Below, in pieces: positions 1 to 8,854 of a stretch of DNA of 33,645 bases. Both the position numbers and the translations under genes were made by a program. Position 1 is the first letter of the stretch; each line of letters begins with the position of its first letter. The notes under the pieces were generated by a model that was given only the letters and a program-made list of their open reading frames with translations, was not told the DNA's origin and did no database searches. Origin of the DNA: Simkaniaceae bacterium (GTDB lineage: Bacteria > Chlamydiota > Chlamydiia > Chlamydiales > Simkaniaceae); the NCBI GenBank assembly GCA_028281675.1, contig JANQJL010000018.1:1-33645 (forward strand). The letters run 5' to 3'.

Positions 1-94
1 CCTTCGCCAAGGTGGCCTCACCTTGGCTCGGCACTCAGCTTGTATCTCCGCTAATTCAAAAGGCCGCTGCCGCGAAATAGGTCGCATTCACGGG
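1..94. repeat. Truncated copy of the dispersed palindromic element A (left window end)
   Basis: These 94 bases are the exact reverse complement of the last 94 bases of the window. They match 12554-12647 with one difference, A in place of G inside the central hairpin. The right end carries the terminal motif ending in TTCACGGG, followed by an AT-rich flank (TATAA). An internal hairpin pairs GCCAAGGT with ACCTTGGC. The copy is cut by the window edge, so its other inverted repeat is not visible. Confidence 0.9.
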
Positions 95-265
95 TATAAC
101 TATATTGAGGCCAAAATCGTAAGTTTAAGAGATAGTATTTCTTCCACCGCTACGTTTATTTCTACTTTATACTTCGTGAAAGTTGTGCTTAGGTTTTTCT
201 GACTAGCAAAATGGAAAGATCACGAGCCAATTACTCGAAATAGTTTTCAAAGTCGAGCTTAAGAG

Positions 266-295
266 TTGCTTTTATTTTTATCGGTTTTCTATAAT
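266..295 (+). promoter_or_regulatory. Sigma-70-like promoter for bamA-skp-lpxD
   Basis: A -35 box TTGCTT (266-271) and a perfect -10 box TATAAT (290-295) are separated by 18 bp. Transcription would start near 302, about 28 bases before the bamA start. The rest of 95-329 is AT-rich and holds no convincing gene. Confidence 0.6.
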
Positions 296-329
296 TGGCG
301 GACTTAGTGAATAGGAAACGCATACGAAT

Positions 330-2774
330 ATGAATAAAAGTATCCTCAAGGCAATCGCCCCTCTACTCTTAATAGCAGCACCAATAGGCCCAATCTTTGC
401 AGCGATGCCAGTTTCAGAAGCATATGAAAATAAACGGGTGGGGAAGATCACCATTGTGATGGAAAATTTGCCCCGTGGCGCTACTTTTAATCAAGAGCGC
501 GTTTTAGCAAAGCTTCGAACAAAAACAGGAGATCCCTTCTCACAACTTACCTTTGACCATGACCTTAAGACCCTCTCTGAAGAGTATGATCGCGCTGTCC
601 CGACAATGAAAACAGATCAAGGTGAAGTGAATATTACGATTAATCTTTGGCAAAAGCCGATGATACGAGCTATTTCTTGGAGCGGAAATACCAAGATGAA
701 AACAAAGTCACTTCAAAGAGAGCTTGGGATTAAAGCCCATAGCATTTTCAATCGAGAAGAGTTCAATCGAGCCTTTACGAAAGTTAAAGAATATTACATG
801 AAAAAGGGATATTTTGATTCTCAGCTCGAGTATAAACTCATCCCTTATCCCAATACCAATGAAGTTGACGTTGAAATCACTGTTCATGAGGGGAACTCAG
901 GACACATCAAAAAGATTTGCTTCAATGGATTTAGTAAGAAAGAGGAATCGGCCATTCTCGATCTCATGACGACCAAAAAATATAACTTTTTCACAAGCTG
1001 GCTGACAGGGACAGGAAACTACCATGATGAAGCCTTAGAGCATGACAAGCTCGTCATCGTAAACTATCTTCAAAACGAAGGGTATGCAGACGCTCGAGTC
1101 AATATTCAAGTCAAAGAAAATGTGGAAGGGCACCTTGAAATCTATCTGAATGCTGTCAAAGGAGAGCTCTATAAATTTGGAGCTATCAGTATCACTGGAA
1201 ATGAGCTCCTAACTGAAGAGCAAATCGAAAAGGTGATGATCATTAAAGATGGATCGACCTTTTCCCCTGAAAAACTTCGGGAAAGCATTGAAAGTATCAA
1301 AGACCTCTATGGAAAAGATGGGTATATTGAAACCGATATCAACTACTCTCTCCACCTATCGCGGACTGTCCCTGTTTATAATGTCGATATCCGTGTGACC
1401 GAAGGAGAACAATTTAAGATTGGCCTAATCCGTGTTCTTGGAAACTCATCGACGAATAAAAATGTCATTCTTAGAGAATCTCTTTTAGTTCCTGGCGAAG
1501 TCTTTGACTCCCGCCGCTTGAAAATTACGCAAATGCGCCTTGAGGCAATGGGATACTTTAAATCGGTCAACGTCTACCCAGTAAAGACTCCAGAAGATCA
1601 AGAACTTGGTGAAAACTACCGCGATGTTATTATTGAAGTGGAAGAAACTACAACAGGAAGTCTGAGCCTCTTCTTTGGTTTTAGTACGATTGAAAACCTA
1701 TTTGGTGGACTCGATCTAGCTGAGAATAACTTTGACCATCGAGGCTTAAGAAACTTCTGGAAAGGACTCTCTAATTTAAGAGGAGCTGGAGAATATGCCC
1801 ATGCTCGGGTCCAAATTGGTAAGAAACAACAAAGTTATACCCTCGTCTGGATGGATCCCTACTTTAGAGATTCTCTCTGGCGGTTTGGAGTTGACCTTAA
1901 TTACTCAAAAACAGGAATTCAAGCTGATGACTATCACGTTAATTCCTTTGGAGGTTCCCTCTTTGGAAGTTATCCTCTTACCTCTTATTGGACCTATGGT
2001 TGGAAGTTCCGCGTTAGAAATTCCATCACCCATATTCATGGCGTAGAAAATGAAGAAGCTCAGAGAGAGAGGCAAAATAGTGGCATTGTTGCAGGACTGG
2101 GAAGCTCTCTTTCCTTTGATTCTATCGATAATGCCTTTAAACCCCACCGAGGATTCCGTTCGATTTTCGAGGTAGAGCTTGCTGGAGTTAGGCGCCACGA
2201 TGACGATCGGACAATGTTCCCATTCTTGAAGCTTGGTTACCTCAATAATTATTACTACCCTATTTGGAGAAAAGGGACTTTAAAACTTCGTTGGGAATTT
2301 AGATTTACTTACCCATTTGGAGATGGAAGTCCCCTCCTCCTACCACTAAATGAACGATTATTCCTTGGGGGAGAAACGACCGTTCGGGGTTATAAACCCT
2401 ACATTCTAGGTCCTCACTTCCGTAAAACTAACGGCGAAGAAAAAGACGATCCTACTGGTGGTGTCTCCTCTACACTCCTATCGATCGAATACAACCAGAC
2501 GATCTTTAAGATGCTTGACCTCTTCGCATTCGTCGATGGCGGATCGATCTCTACCAAGCGATTTGACATTCCTGACCTCAGAATGAGTTACGGTGTGGGT
2601 GCTCGCATTGAACTAGGAAACCGTGTCCCTATTACAGTTGGTGTTGGTTTCCCTATTAACCCACAGAAGCGCCTTCAGGTGAAAACAAATCCTGATGGCT
2701 CGATCAGAAAGAAAAAATTTAGAAAAAATGAAGATGTTAAAACCTTCTTTTACTCGATGGGAGGACAATTTTAG
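330..2774 (+). CDS. bamA: Outer-membrane protein assembly factor BamA (Omp85)
   Basis: BamA is the essential Omp85 insertase that folds beta-barrel proteins into the outer membrane. The 814-residue protein has a signal peptide of about 25 residues ending in IFAA. Tandem POTRA domains occupy roughly residues 35-435 and a C-terminal 16-strand barrel follows to the end. The conserved loop-6 motif VRGY is present (Arg near residue 686), and the chain ends in Phe, as barrel proteins recognised by BAM do. Length is typical. It heads a plus-strand group with skp and lpxD, the order also found in Chlamydia. The ATG is preceded only by a weak, distant AGGA (313-316), but the signal peptide begins exactly here. 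Confidence 0.96.
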   Translation: MNKSILKAIAPLLLIAAPIGPIFAAMPVSEAYENKRVGKITIVMENLPRGATFNQERVLAKLRTKTGDPFSQLTFDHDLKTLSEEYDRAVPTMKTDQGEVNITINLWQKPMIRAISWSGNTKMKTKSLQRELGIKAHSIFNREEFNRAFTKVKEYYMKKGYFDSQLEYKLIPYPNTNEVDVEITVHEGNSGHIKKICFNGFSKKEESAILDLMTTKKYNFFTSWLTGTGNYHDEALEHDKLVIVNYLQNEGYADARVNIQVKENVEGHLEIYLNAVKGELYKFGAISITGNELLTEEQIEKVMIIKDGSTFSPEKLRESIESIKDLYGKDGYIETDINYSLHLSRTVPVYNVDIRVTEGEQFKIGLIRVLGNSSTNKNVILRESLLVPGEVFDSRRLKITQMRLEAMGYFKSVNVYPVKTPEDQELGENYRDVIIEVEETTTGSLSLFFGFSTIENLFGGLDLAENNFDHRGLRNFWKGLSNLRGAGEYAHARVQIGKKQQSYTLVWMDPYFRDSLWRFGVDLNYSKTGIQADDYHVNSFGGSLFGSYPLTSYWTYGWKFRVRNSITHIHGVENEEAQRERQNSGIVAGLGSSLSFDSIDNAFKPHRGFRSIFEVELAGVRRHDDDRTMFPFLKLGYLNNYYYPIWRKGTLKLRWEFRFTYPFGDGSPLLLPLNERLFLGGETTVRGYKPYILGPHFRKTNGEEKDDPTGGVSSTLLSIEYNQTIFKMLDLFAFVDGGSISTKRFDIPDLRMSYGVGARIELGNRVPITVGVGFPINPQKRLQVKTNPDGSIRKKKFRKNEDVKTFFYSMGGQF

Positions 2775-2839
2775 TCCCATTAATTCCTAAGTCTGCTATG
2801 ATTAAATACAAGTTAAAAAATGTTTTAAGGAGTCTATTC

Positions 2840-3409
2840 ATGAAAAAACGACAGGTTTTCATCCTACTTACCACTCTCTTCTGTCTTTCCTCTCTAAAGA
2901 GTTTTGCCGAGGAAATCCCCTATGGAATCGTCAACTTTACCAATTGCGTCACTGAATCCATGTATGGTAAACAAGAGCAAGACTCTTTTGAAAAACTTCG
3001 TGAACAGATGACATCTCTTATGTCTGATATCGAAAAGCAGCTCAATGAGATTGCAACTAAATTTAACGATCCTGAGTTCGTTGATAGCCTCTCTCCAGAA
3101 GCTGAGCAAGAAATGAAGGCCCGTTTCCAAACGTTAAATGAAGAGCTAAATCGGTATCAAAATCAGTACATGCAAGTCATGCAACAAGCAAATATGAAGC
3201 TTATGCAGACAATGAACAATCATGTTTCAAAAGCTTCAGAAATCATTGCTAAGAAGAGAAAACTTCCTATGGTTGTTAGAGAGGAAGCGTGCTTCTTCTA
3301 TAACCCTTCGTTTGATATCACTAAATCTATCATTGATGAGATGGATAAAAGTTTTGAGAAAGAGTCTAATTCTCAGACCCAAGCAGTTGTAGATCAAGCG
3401 AAAAAATAG
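2840..3409 (+). CDS. skp: OmpH/Skp periplasmic chaperone
   Basis: Skp binds unfolded outer-membrane proteins in the periplasm and passes them to BamA. The start chosen is the ATG at 2840, because TAAGGAG lies just upstream and the signal peptide MKKRQVFILLTTLFCLSSLK begins there. An in-frame ATG at 2798 would put 14 extra residues before the signal peptide. The mature protein is helical and highly charged, with a coiled-coil region of about residues 50-135 rich in Gln, Glu and Lys, which fits the Skp tentacles. At 189 residues it is close to family size. It lies between bamA and lpxD, as in Chlamydia. Confidence 0.88.
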   Translation: MKKRQVFILLTTLFCLSSLKSFAEEIPYGIVNFTNCVTESMYGKQEQDSFEKLREQMTSLMSDIEKQLNEIATKFNDPEFVDSLSPEAEQEMKARFQTLNEELNRYQNQYMQVMQQANMKLMQTMNNHVSKASEIIAKKRKLPMVVREEACFFYNPSFDITKSIIDEMDKSFEKESNSQTQAVVDQAKK

Positions 3410-3418
3410 GGTAGATTG

Positions 3419-4483
3419 ATGACCAAACACTTTTCATTAGGTGAGCTCTCTGAGCTCACCGAAACAGAGCTTGTTGGCGATCCAGACCTAAAAATTTGTA
3501 GCGTTGATAATCTAGAATCGGCATCTGAAAAAGATGCCTCTTTTTTAGCCAATCCCAAGTATAACGAAGCCATGAAACAGTCGAATGCAGGGGTCATCTG
3601 CATCGACCGTAAAACCGAGCCCGTGCAAGGGAAAAATTTCCTCATCTCAGATAACCCTTCTCGCACCTTTCAGCTCATTGTAGAAAAAATCATTACATCA
3701 ACCCATCAAAAATCTGGGTTTACAGGGATCCATCCATCGGCTGTTATCCATGAGACAGCAGTCATCGGAATCAATGTCTCTATTGGCCCTAATGCAGTTA
3801 TAGATGCCCATGCTGAAATTTGCAGCGGAACACAGATTTACCCCAATGTCTACGTTGGCGTTGCTGCAAAAGTGGGGAAAGACTGTATCCTTTACCCTAA
3901 CTGCTCTATTCGAGAGCGATGTATCCTCGGCAACAGGGTTATTTTGCAGCCTGGAGCTGTTATTGGCTCTTGTGGTTATGGCTATACCACCGATACCAAA
4001 ACTAAGCGTCATACCAAGCTAGAACAACTGGGGAATGTTGTTTTAGAAGATGACGTAGAAATCGGTGCCAATAGTACCATCGATCGGGCCCGGTTCAAAG
4101 AAACATTGATCAAAAAAGGGACGAAACTCGATAACCTCGTACAGATTGCCCATAACGTGAAACTCGGCGAAAATAATATCATCGTCTCTCAAACAGGAAT
4201 TGCAGGCTCATCGGAACTAGGAGACAATGTCTTTCTCGGGGGCCAAGCAGGTGTTGTTGGCCATGTCACGATTACTGATAATGTAAAAATCGCAACTCGC
4301 GGCGGCGTCAGCAAATCGATTTCAGAATCTGGTATCTATGGTGGCGGCCCAGTCTCACCCATGCCTGAGTTCAATAAACGACAAGTTCTTCTTAGGAAGA
4401 TTGGAAGTTTTGTTAAAGATCTAGCAAATCTCAAAAAACGAGTTGATAAGCTGGATAGTATAATAAAAGAAAATAATTTATAG
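3419..4483 (+). CDS. lpxD: UDP-3-O-acylglucosamine N-acyltransferase LpxD
   Basis: LpxD transfers the second hydroxyacyl chain from acyl-ACP to UDP-3-O-acyl-glucosamine, the third step of lipid A synthesis. The 354-residue protein has an N-terminal uridine-binding domain (about 1-100). A long left-handed beta-helix of hexapeptide repeats follows (about 105-310), then a C-terminal helix of Lys/Leu heptads used for trimer packing. The catalytic His of the family is found in the motif VQIAHNV (His about 245). The ATG at 3419 is preferred over the adjoining TTG at 3416. It starts 9 bases after the skp stop, so the two are probably co-transcribed. Confidence 0.95.
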   Translation: MTKHFSLGELSELTETELVGDPDLKICSVDNLESASEKDASFLANPKYNEAMKQSNAGVICIDRKTEPVQGKNFLISDNPSRTFQLIVEKIITSTHQKSGFTGIHPSAVIHETAVIGINVSIGPNAVIDAHAEICSGTQIYPNVYVGVAAKVGKDCILYPNCSIRERCILGNRVILQPGAVIGSCGYGYTTDTKTKRHTKLEQLGNVVLEDDVEIGANSTIDRARFKETLIKKGTKLDNLVQIAHNVKLGENNIIVSQTGIAGSSELGDNVFLGGQAGVVGHVTITDNVKIATRGGVSKSISESGIYGGGPVSPMPEFNKRQVLLRKIGSFVKDLANLKKRVDKLDSIIKENNL

Positions 4484-4542
4484 ATAGAGTTTTTTATCTT
4501 CTTCTGTTACCTTATCGATAAACTATTCCAAGGTAGTGGGCC

Positions 4543-5463
4543 ATGATTACCATCTACGATAAGGGTGAGCACGACGAGGAATTCATTGAGATCCCAGAAC
4601 CTAAAGAGGGATGCTGGATCCACGTTGAGGATGCAACCACCAATGACATTAACCAGATCAGCAAGCTGGTCGATCTCGAATATACCGATATGTATGATGC
4701 ACTTGATCGGTACGAGATCCCCCGTGTCGAAAGGGTTGATGAAACGGTCCTCATCTTTGCCCGCCACCCCATCGATCCTGAAGTTGGCCTTTACACCACG
4801 ACCTTTACCATTATCCTCACCAAAGATTACTTTATCACAGTCTGTCCACAAAAGAGTCAAATCGTTCAGAACTTTATCTCACAAAAGCCTAAGCTCAGCC
4901 CCTCACAGAAATCAAAGTTCCTGATCTATATCCTCCTGAAAATCACCCAAGAATATACCCTACAAATTAAGAAAATCCGAACCACTGTCCTAAAGCAAGA
5001 AAAGAAGATGTCTTATGTCGATAGTAAAGATATCACGAACCTCACCCATAACGAAGAGATCCTTAACCAGTACCTCTCCTCACTCGTCCCTATCAGAAAT
5101 GTCCTCGAATCGATCACCTCGGGACGTTACACCCTCCTCTACGAAAAGGATCAAGATCTCCTTGAAGATCTCCTAAATGCCAGTATACAGTCAGAAGATC
5201 TTTGCTCGATCAACCTCCGTAGTATCCGGAGTCTCCGCGACTCCTACCAGATTATCTTTACAAATCAATTGAATAAAACGATTAAACTTTTGACAGCACT
5301 CACAATCATCCTTAGTATTCCTACCATGATCGCCTCACTCTATGGAATGAACGTCGGCCTCCCCATCGCCGGCTACAAGCATGCCTTTTCCATCATCCTT
5401 GTCTTCATCGTCCTCCTCTCCATCTTCTCCCTCATCATCTTCCAGCGAAAGAAGTGGCTCTAG
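4543..5463 (+). CDS. corA: CorA-family divalent metal ion channel
   Basis: CorA proteins are pentameric inner-membrane channels for Mg2+ and sometimes Co2+, Ni2+ or Zn2+. The 306-residue protein has a soluble N-terminal domain, a long helix (about 125-245) and two C-terminal membrane segments. The signature YGMN follows the first membrane segment, in the context ASLYGMNVGLP. The extreme C-terminus is basic (QRKKWL), as in CorA. The usual acidic loop after GMN is replaced by PIAGY, so ion preference is uncertain. The ATG follows AAGGTAGTGG. Its stop codon overlaps that of the convergent gene at 5460 in a shared CTAG. Confidence 0.9.
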   Translation: MITIYDKGEHDEEFIEIPEPKEGCWIHVEDATTNDINQISKLVDLEYTDMYDALDRYEIPRVERVDETVLIFARHPIDPEVGLYTTTFTIILTKDYFITVCPQKSQIVQNFISQKPKLSPSQKSKFLIYILLKITQEYTLQIKKIRTTVLKQEKKMSYVDSKDITNLTHNEEILNQYLSSLVPIRNVLESITSGRYTLLYEKDQDLLEDLLNASIQSEDLCSINLRSIRSLRDSYQIIFTNQLNKTIKLLTALTIILSIPTMIASLYGMNVGLPIAGYKHAFSIILVFIVLLSIFSLIIFQRKKWL

Positions 5464-6353
5464 GGGGCTTGAGTCACCTGACCTATAATAATTGCAAGAT
5501 TTGGTGCATCTTTTGAAGATTCATCAAAGATAATTTTCCAGCTCTCGTAGGCAGCTAAATATTTCAGTAGATCCTTATGGTATATCTTATAAGCAGTTTC
5601 TAATTCCTCTCGCTGAGTACTGAAATCTTCATGATTATATTTTTTATTAAATTCAGCAACTTTCCATTTTTTATCAATCTCAACATCGCAGCGTCTTACT
5701 GCAATATCGGTAATCTTATCGTATCCTTTTTTACGAAAGATCCGTAAAATTAATGAATCTTTTTGTAATTCATCCTTGGTATAAAGAAGACATTGCTGAT
5801 TAAGCCGAGTCATTCCCTCATAAAAAGGATGCAGCTTTTGAATAAGGTCTGTGGTGGACGAAAGCTCTTGAGTTAAGAGTCCTAGTTCATCAGCAATAGC
5901 CCTTTTCCTATCATCATGCAAACTTGCGTCAAAATCTATATTTTGTTGCGCAATGATCTCGCTTGTAGATTGCTGCTCTTGAGTGGGTGTTTTCCGGAGT
6001 TGACCTAAAAGGGCCCGAGCTTTTTCCTTCTCTTCATAGGAGAAGTCTCCCTTTTTGTTAACCAATTCGATAAATGTTGGTACAAGGACTGCATCCATGT
6101 TAACTGCACCACATTTAAACCTTTCTAACCGTTTCTTAAGTTCTACTGTCTCAGCTTCGTCTTTAGGCTGGGGCGGCGGGGGTGTAGTGGATTGATTCCT
6201 CCTAGCAATGGCAGTAGCAATAAAAACAGCAAAAAAGAGCGTTGCAACCGTTATGACTAGTTTAGCAGCGGTTGACATTCCTGGAGCGGGTGCCGGTGCT
6301 ATGACTTGCGGCGGGGGCAACTGAACTGGCGGCTTCAAATTAACTTGTGACAT
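5460..6353 (-). CDS. Proline-rich one-pass membrane protein, function unknown
   Basis: I do not recognise this 297-residue protein. It opens with a proline-rich stretch (residues 1-25, PPVQLPPPQVIAPAPAPG). One membrane segment follows (about 29-51), then a second proline run (STTPPPPQPK) and a long, mainly helical charged domain to the end. There is no cleavable signal peptide, so an N-in or tail-exposed topology is expected. A strong ribosome site (AAAGGAGG) precedes the ATG. It lies downstream of pdhC, separated from it by palindromic element B. Such single-span proteins with proline linkers can be envelope tethers or, in chlamydiae, secreted inclusion-membrane proteins, but nothing in the sequence decides this. 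Confidence 0.75.
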   Translation of the reverse strand: MSQVNLKPPVQLPPPQVIAPAPAPGMSTAAKLVITVATLFFAVFIATAIARRNQSTTPPPPQPKDEAETVELKKRLERFKCGAVNMDAVLVPTFIELVNKKGDFSYEEKEKARALLGQLRKTPTQEQQSTSEIIAQQNIDFDASLHDDRKRAIADELGLLTQELSSTTDLIQKLHPFYEGMTRLNQQCLLYTKDELQKDSLILRIFRKKGYDKITDIAVRRCDVEIDKKWKVAEFNKKYNHEDFSTQREELETAYKIYHKDLLKYLAAYESWKIIFDESSKDAPNLAIIIGQVTQAP

Positions 6354-6407
6354 TTTTCCTCCTTTCCCATTGTTTTCGCTGAAGAGGATATCAGAAGGTA
6401 AAATAAA

Positions 6408-6570
6408 GAACCAATTATAACATTGCCGATGCTCGATTTTTGGCCCTTTCCCAAAATTTGGGCCATCGATATAAATGCCCTACCCTAAAGGGTATGTGAA
6501 TTTATATCGATGGCCCAAATTTTGGAAAATACCTCAAAAATCGACTAATCGGCAATGTTATAATTGGTTC
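6408..6570. repeat. Palindromic element B between pdhC and the downstream gene
   Basis: This is an almost fully palindromic 163-bp unit. The outer arms (6408-6430 and 6548-6570, beginning GAACCAATTATAACATTGCC) pair perfectly over 23 bp. The inner arms (6451-6476 and 6500-6525) pair perfectly over 26 bp, and the centre holds a 14-bp palindrome, TACCCTAAAGGGTA (6481-6494). TAAA flanks both ends (6404-6407 and 6571-6574), which resembles a short target duplication. It starts 5 bases past the pdhC stop, so its RNA hairpin would also be a very strong stop or 3'-end stabiliser for the pdh message. No coding capacity is seen. Confidence 0.85.
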
Positions 6571-6575
6571 TAAAA

Positions 6576-7853
6576 TTAAATCAATAATATTGACGGGTTT
6601 TCAAGAAATTTTTGTATCGAAACAATAAACTTCGCTGCGTCGGCTCCATCGACAACGCGGTGATCGCTAGAGAGAGAGAGCATCATCCTTTTCCCTGGAA
6701 CGACCTCGCCATCTTTAACGACAGGACAGTCACGCATTCCGCCGACAGAGAGGATGGAGACTTGGGGAGGGTTGATGATTGCTTGAAAGTCATGGATCCC
6801 AAACATGCCGAGATTAGAGACAGTAAAGGAACCTCCACGGTATTGCTCGGGCTGGAGTCTCCCCTCTTTTGCAAGGGTTGCAAGGTGTTTCACCTCGGAA
6901 GAGATTTGACCAAGATTTTTGTAGTCGACGTTGCGGACAATGGGGGTGATCAGTCCTTCAGCGATGCTGACAGCGACTGCGATATCGATGGTTTGAAAGC
7001 GAGCAATTTTATTGCCAACAACATCGAAGCCGCTATTAATGTGGGGGTGCTCTTTTAGAGCAAGGGCTGCAGCCCGCATGATAAAGTCGTTAAAGGTCAC
7101 TTTGATTCCCCCCTCTTTGAGTTGACTGCGGAGGGTGATCATTGGCTCCACGTCGATATCTTGTTGAACGTAGAAGTGGGGAATAAAGGTTTTGGAAGCT
7201 TGAAGTTTTGCCCCAATTGCTTTCCGCATGGGAGAGATCGGTGCTTCGGTGTAGCTACCAGGCTTTGCGGTGGGCTTTTGCCCCGTTCCAAAGTTTGCAG
7301 GGAGACTCGGTTGTCCCATATCAAGATCGCGGCTCATGACCCGTCCATCAGGCCCTGATCCTTTAATAGAGGTAAGGTCGACCCCTTTTTCTTTGGCAAG
7401 TTTTTTCGCAAGAGGTGAGGCAGCCAGGCGTTCTTTCATTTCAGTATCGAATTCAAAGGTGTAATTTTCAAGGGGCGGTTCGATAGGAAAGTTAACTTGG
7501 GACATTCCGCTAGCTACAGGTTTTGGCGCAGCAGCTTCGGGTTTCTCCCCCTCTTCTGCAGGAACTTCTTCTTTTTTCTCTCCGTCGGGTTGATATCCTT
7601 CAATACTTTCACCTTTTGATTCTGTAAAAATCGCAATAGCTTGATTAACGACTGCTTCTCCCCCTTCAGGAATGAGAATCTTTCTTAGAAATCCTCCGTC
7701 TAGGGCTTCATGCTCAACGGTTGCTTTGTCGGTTGCCACTTCAAAGAGAAGGTCGCCACTTTTGACCTCATCTCCTTCTTTTTTGTGCCATTTCACAATG
7801 GTTCCCCCCTCCATTGTAGGCGTTAGTTTTGGCATGGTCAGGGTAAATGGCAT
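6576..7853 (-). CDS. pdhC: Pyruvate dehydrogenase E2, dihydrolipoamide acetyltransferase
   Basis: E2 transfers the acetyl group from E1 to CoA through a swinging lipoyl arm and forms the core of the pyruvate dehydrogenase complex. The 425-residue protein has one N-terminal lipoyl domain (about 1-78) with the modified Lys in DKATVE. A Pro/Glu/Ala-rich linker follows, then a peripheral-subunit-binding domain (about 144-180, AASPLAKKLAKEKGVDL). The C-terminal catalytic domain carries SSDHRVVDGA, with the active-site His and Asp. It starts 5 bases after the pdhB stop. Only one lipoyl domain is present, as in mitochondrial and chlamydial E2. The E3 gene is not in this window. Confidence 0.96.
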   Translation of the reverse strand: MPFTLTMPKLTPTMEGGTIVKWHKKEGDEVKSGDLLFEVATDKATVEHEALDGGFLRKILIPEGGEAVVNQAIAIFTESKGESIEGYQPDGEKKEEVPAEEGEKPEAAAPKPVASGMSQVNFPIEPPLENYTFEFDTEMKERLAASPLAKKLAKEKGVDLTSIKGSGPDGRVMSRDLDMGQPSLPANFGTGQKPTAKPGSYTEAPISPMRKAIGAKLQASKTFIPHFYVQQDIDVEPMITLRSQLKEGGIKVTFNDFIMRAAALALKEHPHINSGFDVVGNKIARFQTIDIAVAVSIAEGLITPIVRNVDYKNLGQISSEVKHLATLAKEGRLQPEQYRGGSFTVSNLGMFGIHDFQAIINPPQVSILSVGGMRDCPVVKDGEVVPGKRMMLSLSSDHRVVDGADAAKFIVSIQKFLENPSILLI

Positions 7854-7858
7854 AGTCG

Positions 7859-8854
7859 TCAGCTCCTAGAGGTAAGGGTTTTAGTGATAGCCTCAGCTAT
7901 CCGTTCGGGATTGGGTTGTGACTCTCTTTCTAGCTCCTTGTTATAAGGAAGTGGGGTCTCTCTTTGGCAAACTCTGCTGAGCGGCGCATCTAAAAAGTCA
8001 AAGCATTGCTCTTGGATCTGGAACCCAATCTCTGCAGAGATTCCGGCAAAAATATGCCCTTCTTCAACAAGGACGGCAAAGTGGGTTTTCCGAACAGACT
8101 CTGCAATGGTTCCCATATCGAGAGGCTTAATGGTGCGAAGATCGATCACTTCGATCTCTATCCCCTTCTTCGCAAAATCTTGCGCAGTGGTCATACAGTG
8201 TTGAAGCATCCGGCTATGCGATATCAATGTCAGATGTTTTCCCTCTCGAATCACTTTTGCTTTCCCAATAGGAACAAGATACTCTTCGGTTGGGATTTCC
8301 ATTTTCATTCCGTAGTCGAGTTCATTTTCTAGGAAAAGGACGGGATTATTATCCCGTATGGCTCCTTTCAAAAGTCCCTTGGCATCATAAGGATTACTCG
8401 GCGCTATAATCGTAAATCCTGGAATATTCCCATAGAGGGCTTCGACGCAGTGGGAGTGTTGACATGAAACCTGCGCAGCCGCTCCATTAGGGCCACGGAA
8501 AACAATGGGGACGCTAAAACGGTTACCTGACATGTAGTACATTTTACAGGCGTTAGAGACGAGTTGATCAAAGGCAACAAATGAAAAGTTAAAACTCATG
8601 AATTCAACAATGGGGCGAAGCCCTGTCATCGCAGCACCAATACTTAAACCGGCAAAGCCGTTTTCTGAGATAGGGGTATCAATAATCCGACCCTCTCCCC
8701 ATTTATCGAGAAGTCCTTTGGAAACTTTGTAAGCACCATTATATTCAGCAACCTCTTCTCCTATGAGAAAGACCTTGTTATCCCGCTCCATTTCTTCATC
8801 AATTGCTTGCCGAATGGCTTCTCGAAGCTCTACTGTTTGCATTTTAGTGTTCAT
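7859..8854 (-). CDS. pdhB: Pyruvate dehydrogenase E1 component, beta subunit
   Basis: This subunit pairs with PdhA to form the alpha2beta2 thiamine-diphosphate E1 enzyme that decarboxylates pyruvate and acetylates the lipoyl arm. The 331-residue protein shows the transketolase-like pyrimidine-binding domain (IGEEVAEYNGAYKVSKGL, about 31-48) and the C-terminal transketolase domain. Length is normal. Its ATG overlaps the pdhA stop in ATGA (8851-8854), which indicates translational coupling. The in-frame ATG a few codons on is a less likely start because of that overlap. Confidence 0.96.
   Translation of the reverse strand: MNTKMQTVELREAIRQAIDEEMERDNKVFLIGEEVAEYNGAYKVSKGLLDKWGEGRIIDTPISENGFAGLSIGAAMTGLRPIVEFMSFNFSFVAFDQLVSNACKMYYMSGNRFSVPIVFRGPNGAAAQVSCQHSHCVEALYGNIPGFTIIAPSNPYDAKGLLKGAIRDNNPVLFLENELDYGMKMEIPTEEYLVPIGKAKVIREGKHLTLISHSRMLQHCMTTAQDFAKKGIEIEVIDLRTIKPLDMGTIAESVRKTHFAVLVEEGHIFAGISAEIGFQIQEQCFDFLDAPLSRVCQRETPLPYNKELERESQPNPERIAEAITKTLTSRS

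Noticed and set aside
95-265. Possible small RNA or gene between the left repeat and bamA
   Set aside because: AT-rich, no open frame with a ribosome site, no stable hairpin with a T run. Only the bamA promoter is supportable.
2798-2839. N-terminal extension of Skp from the ATG at 2798
   Set aside because: The signal peptide and the ribosome site both point to the ATG at 2840.
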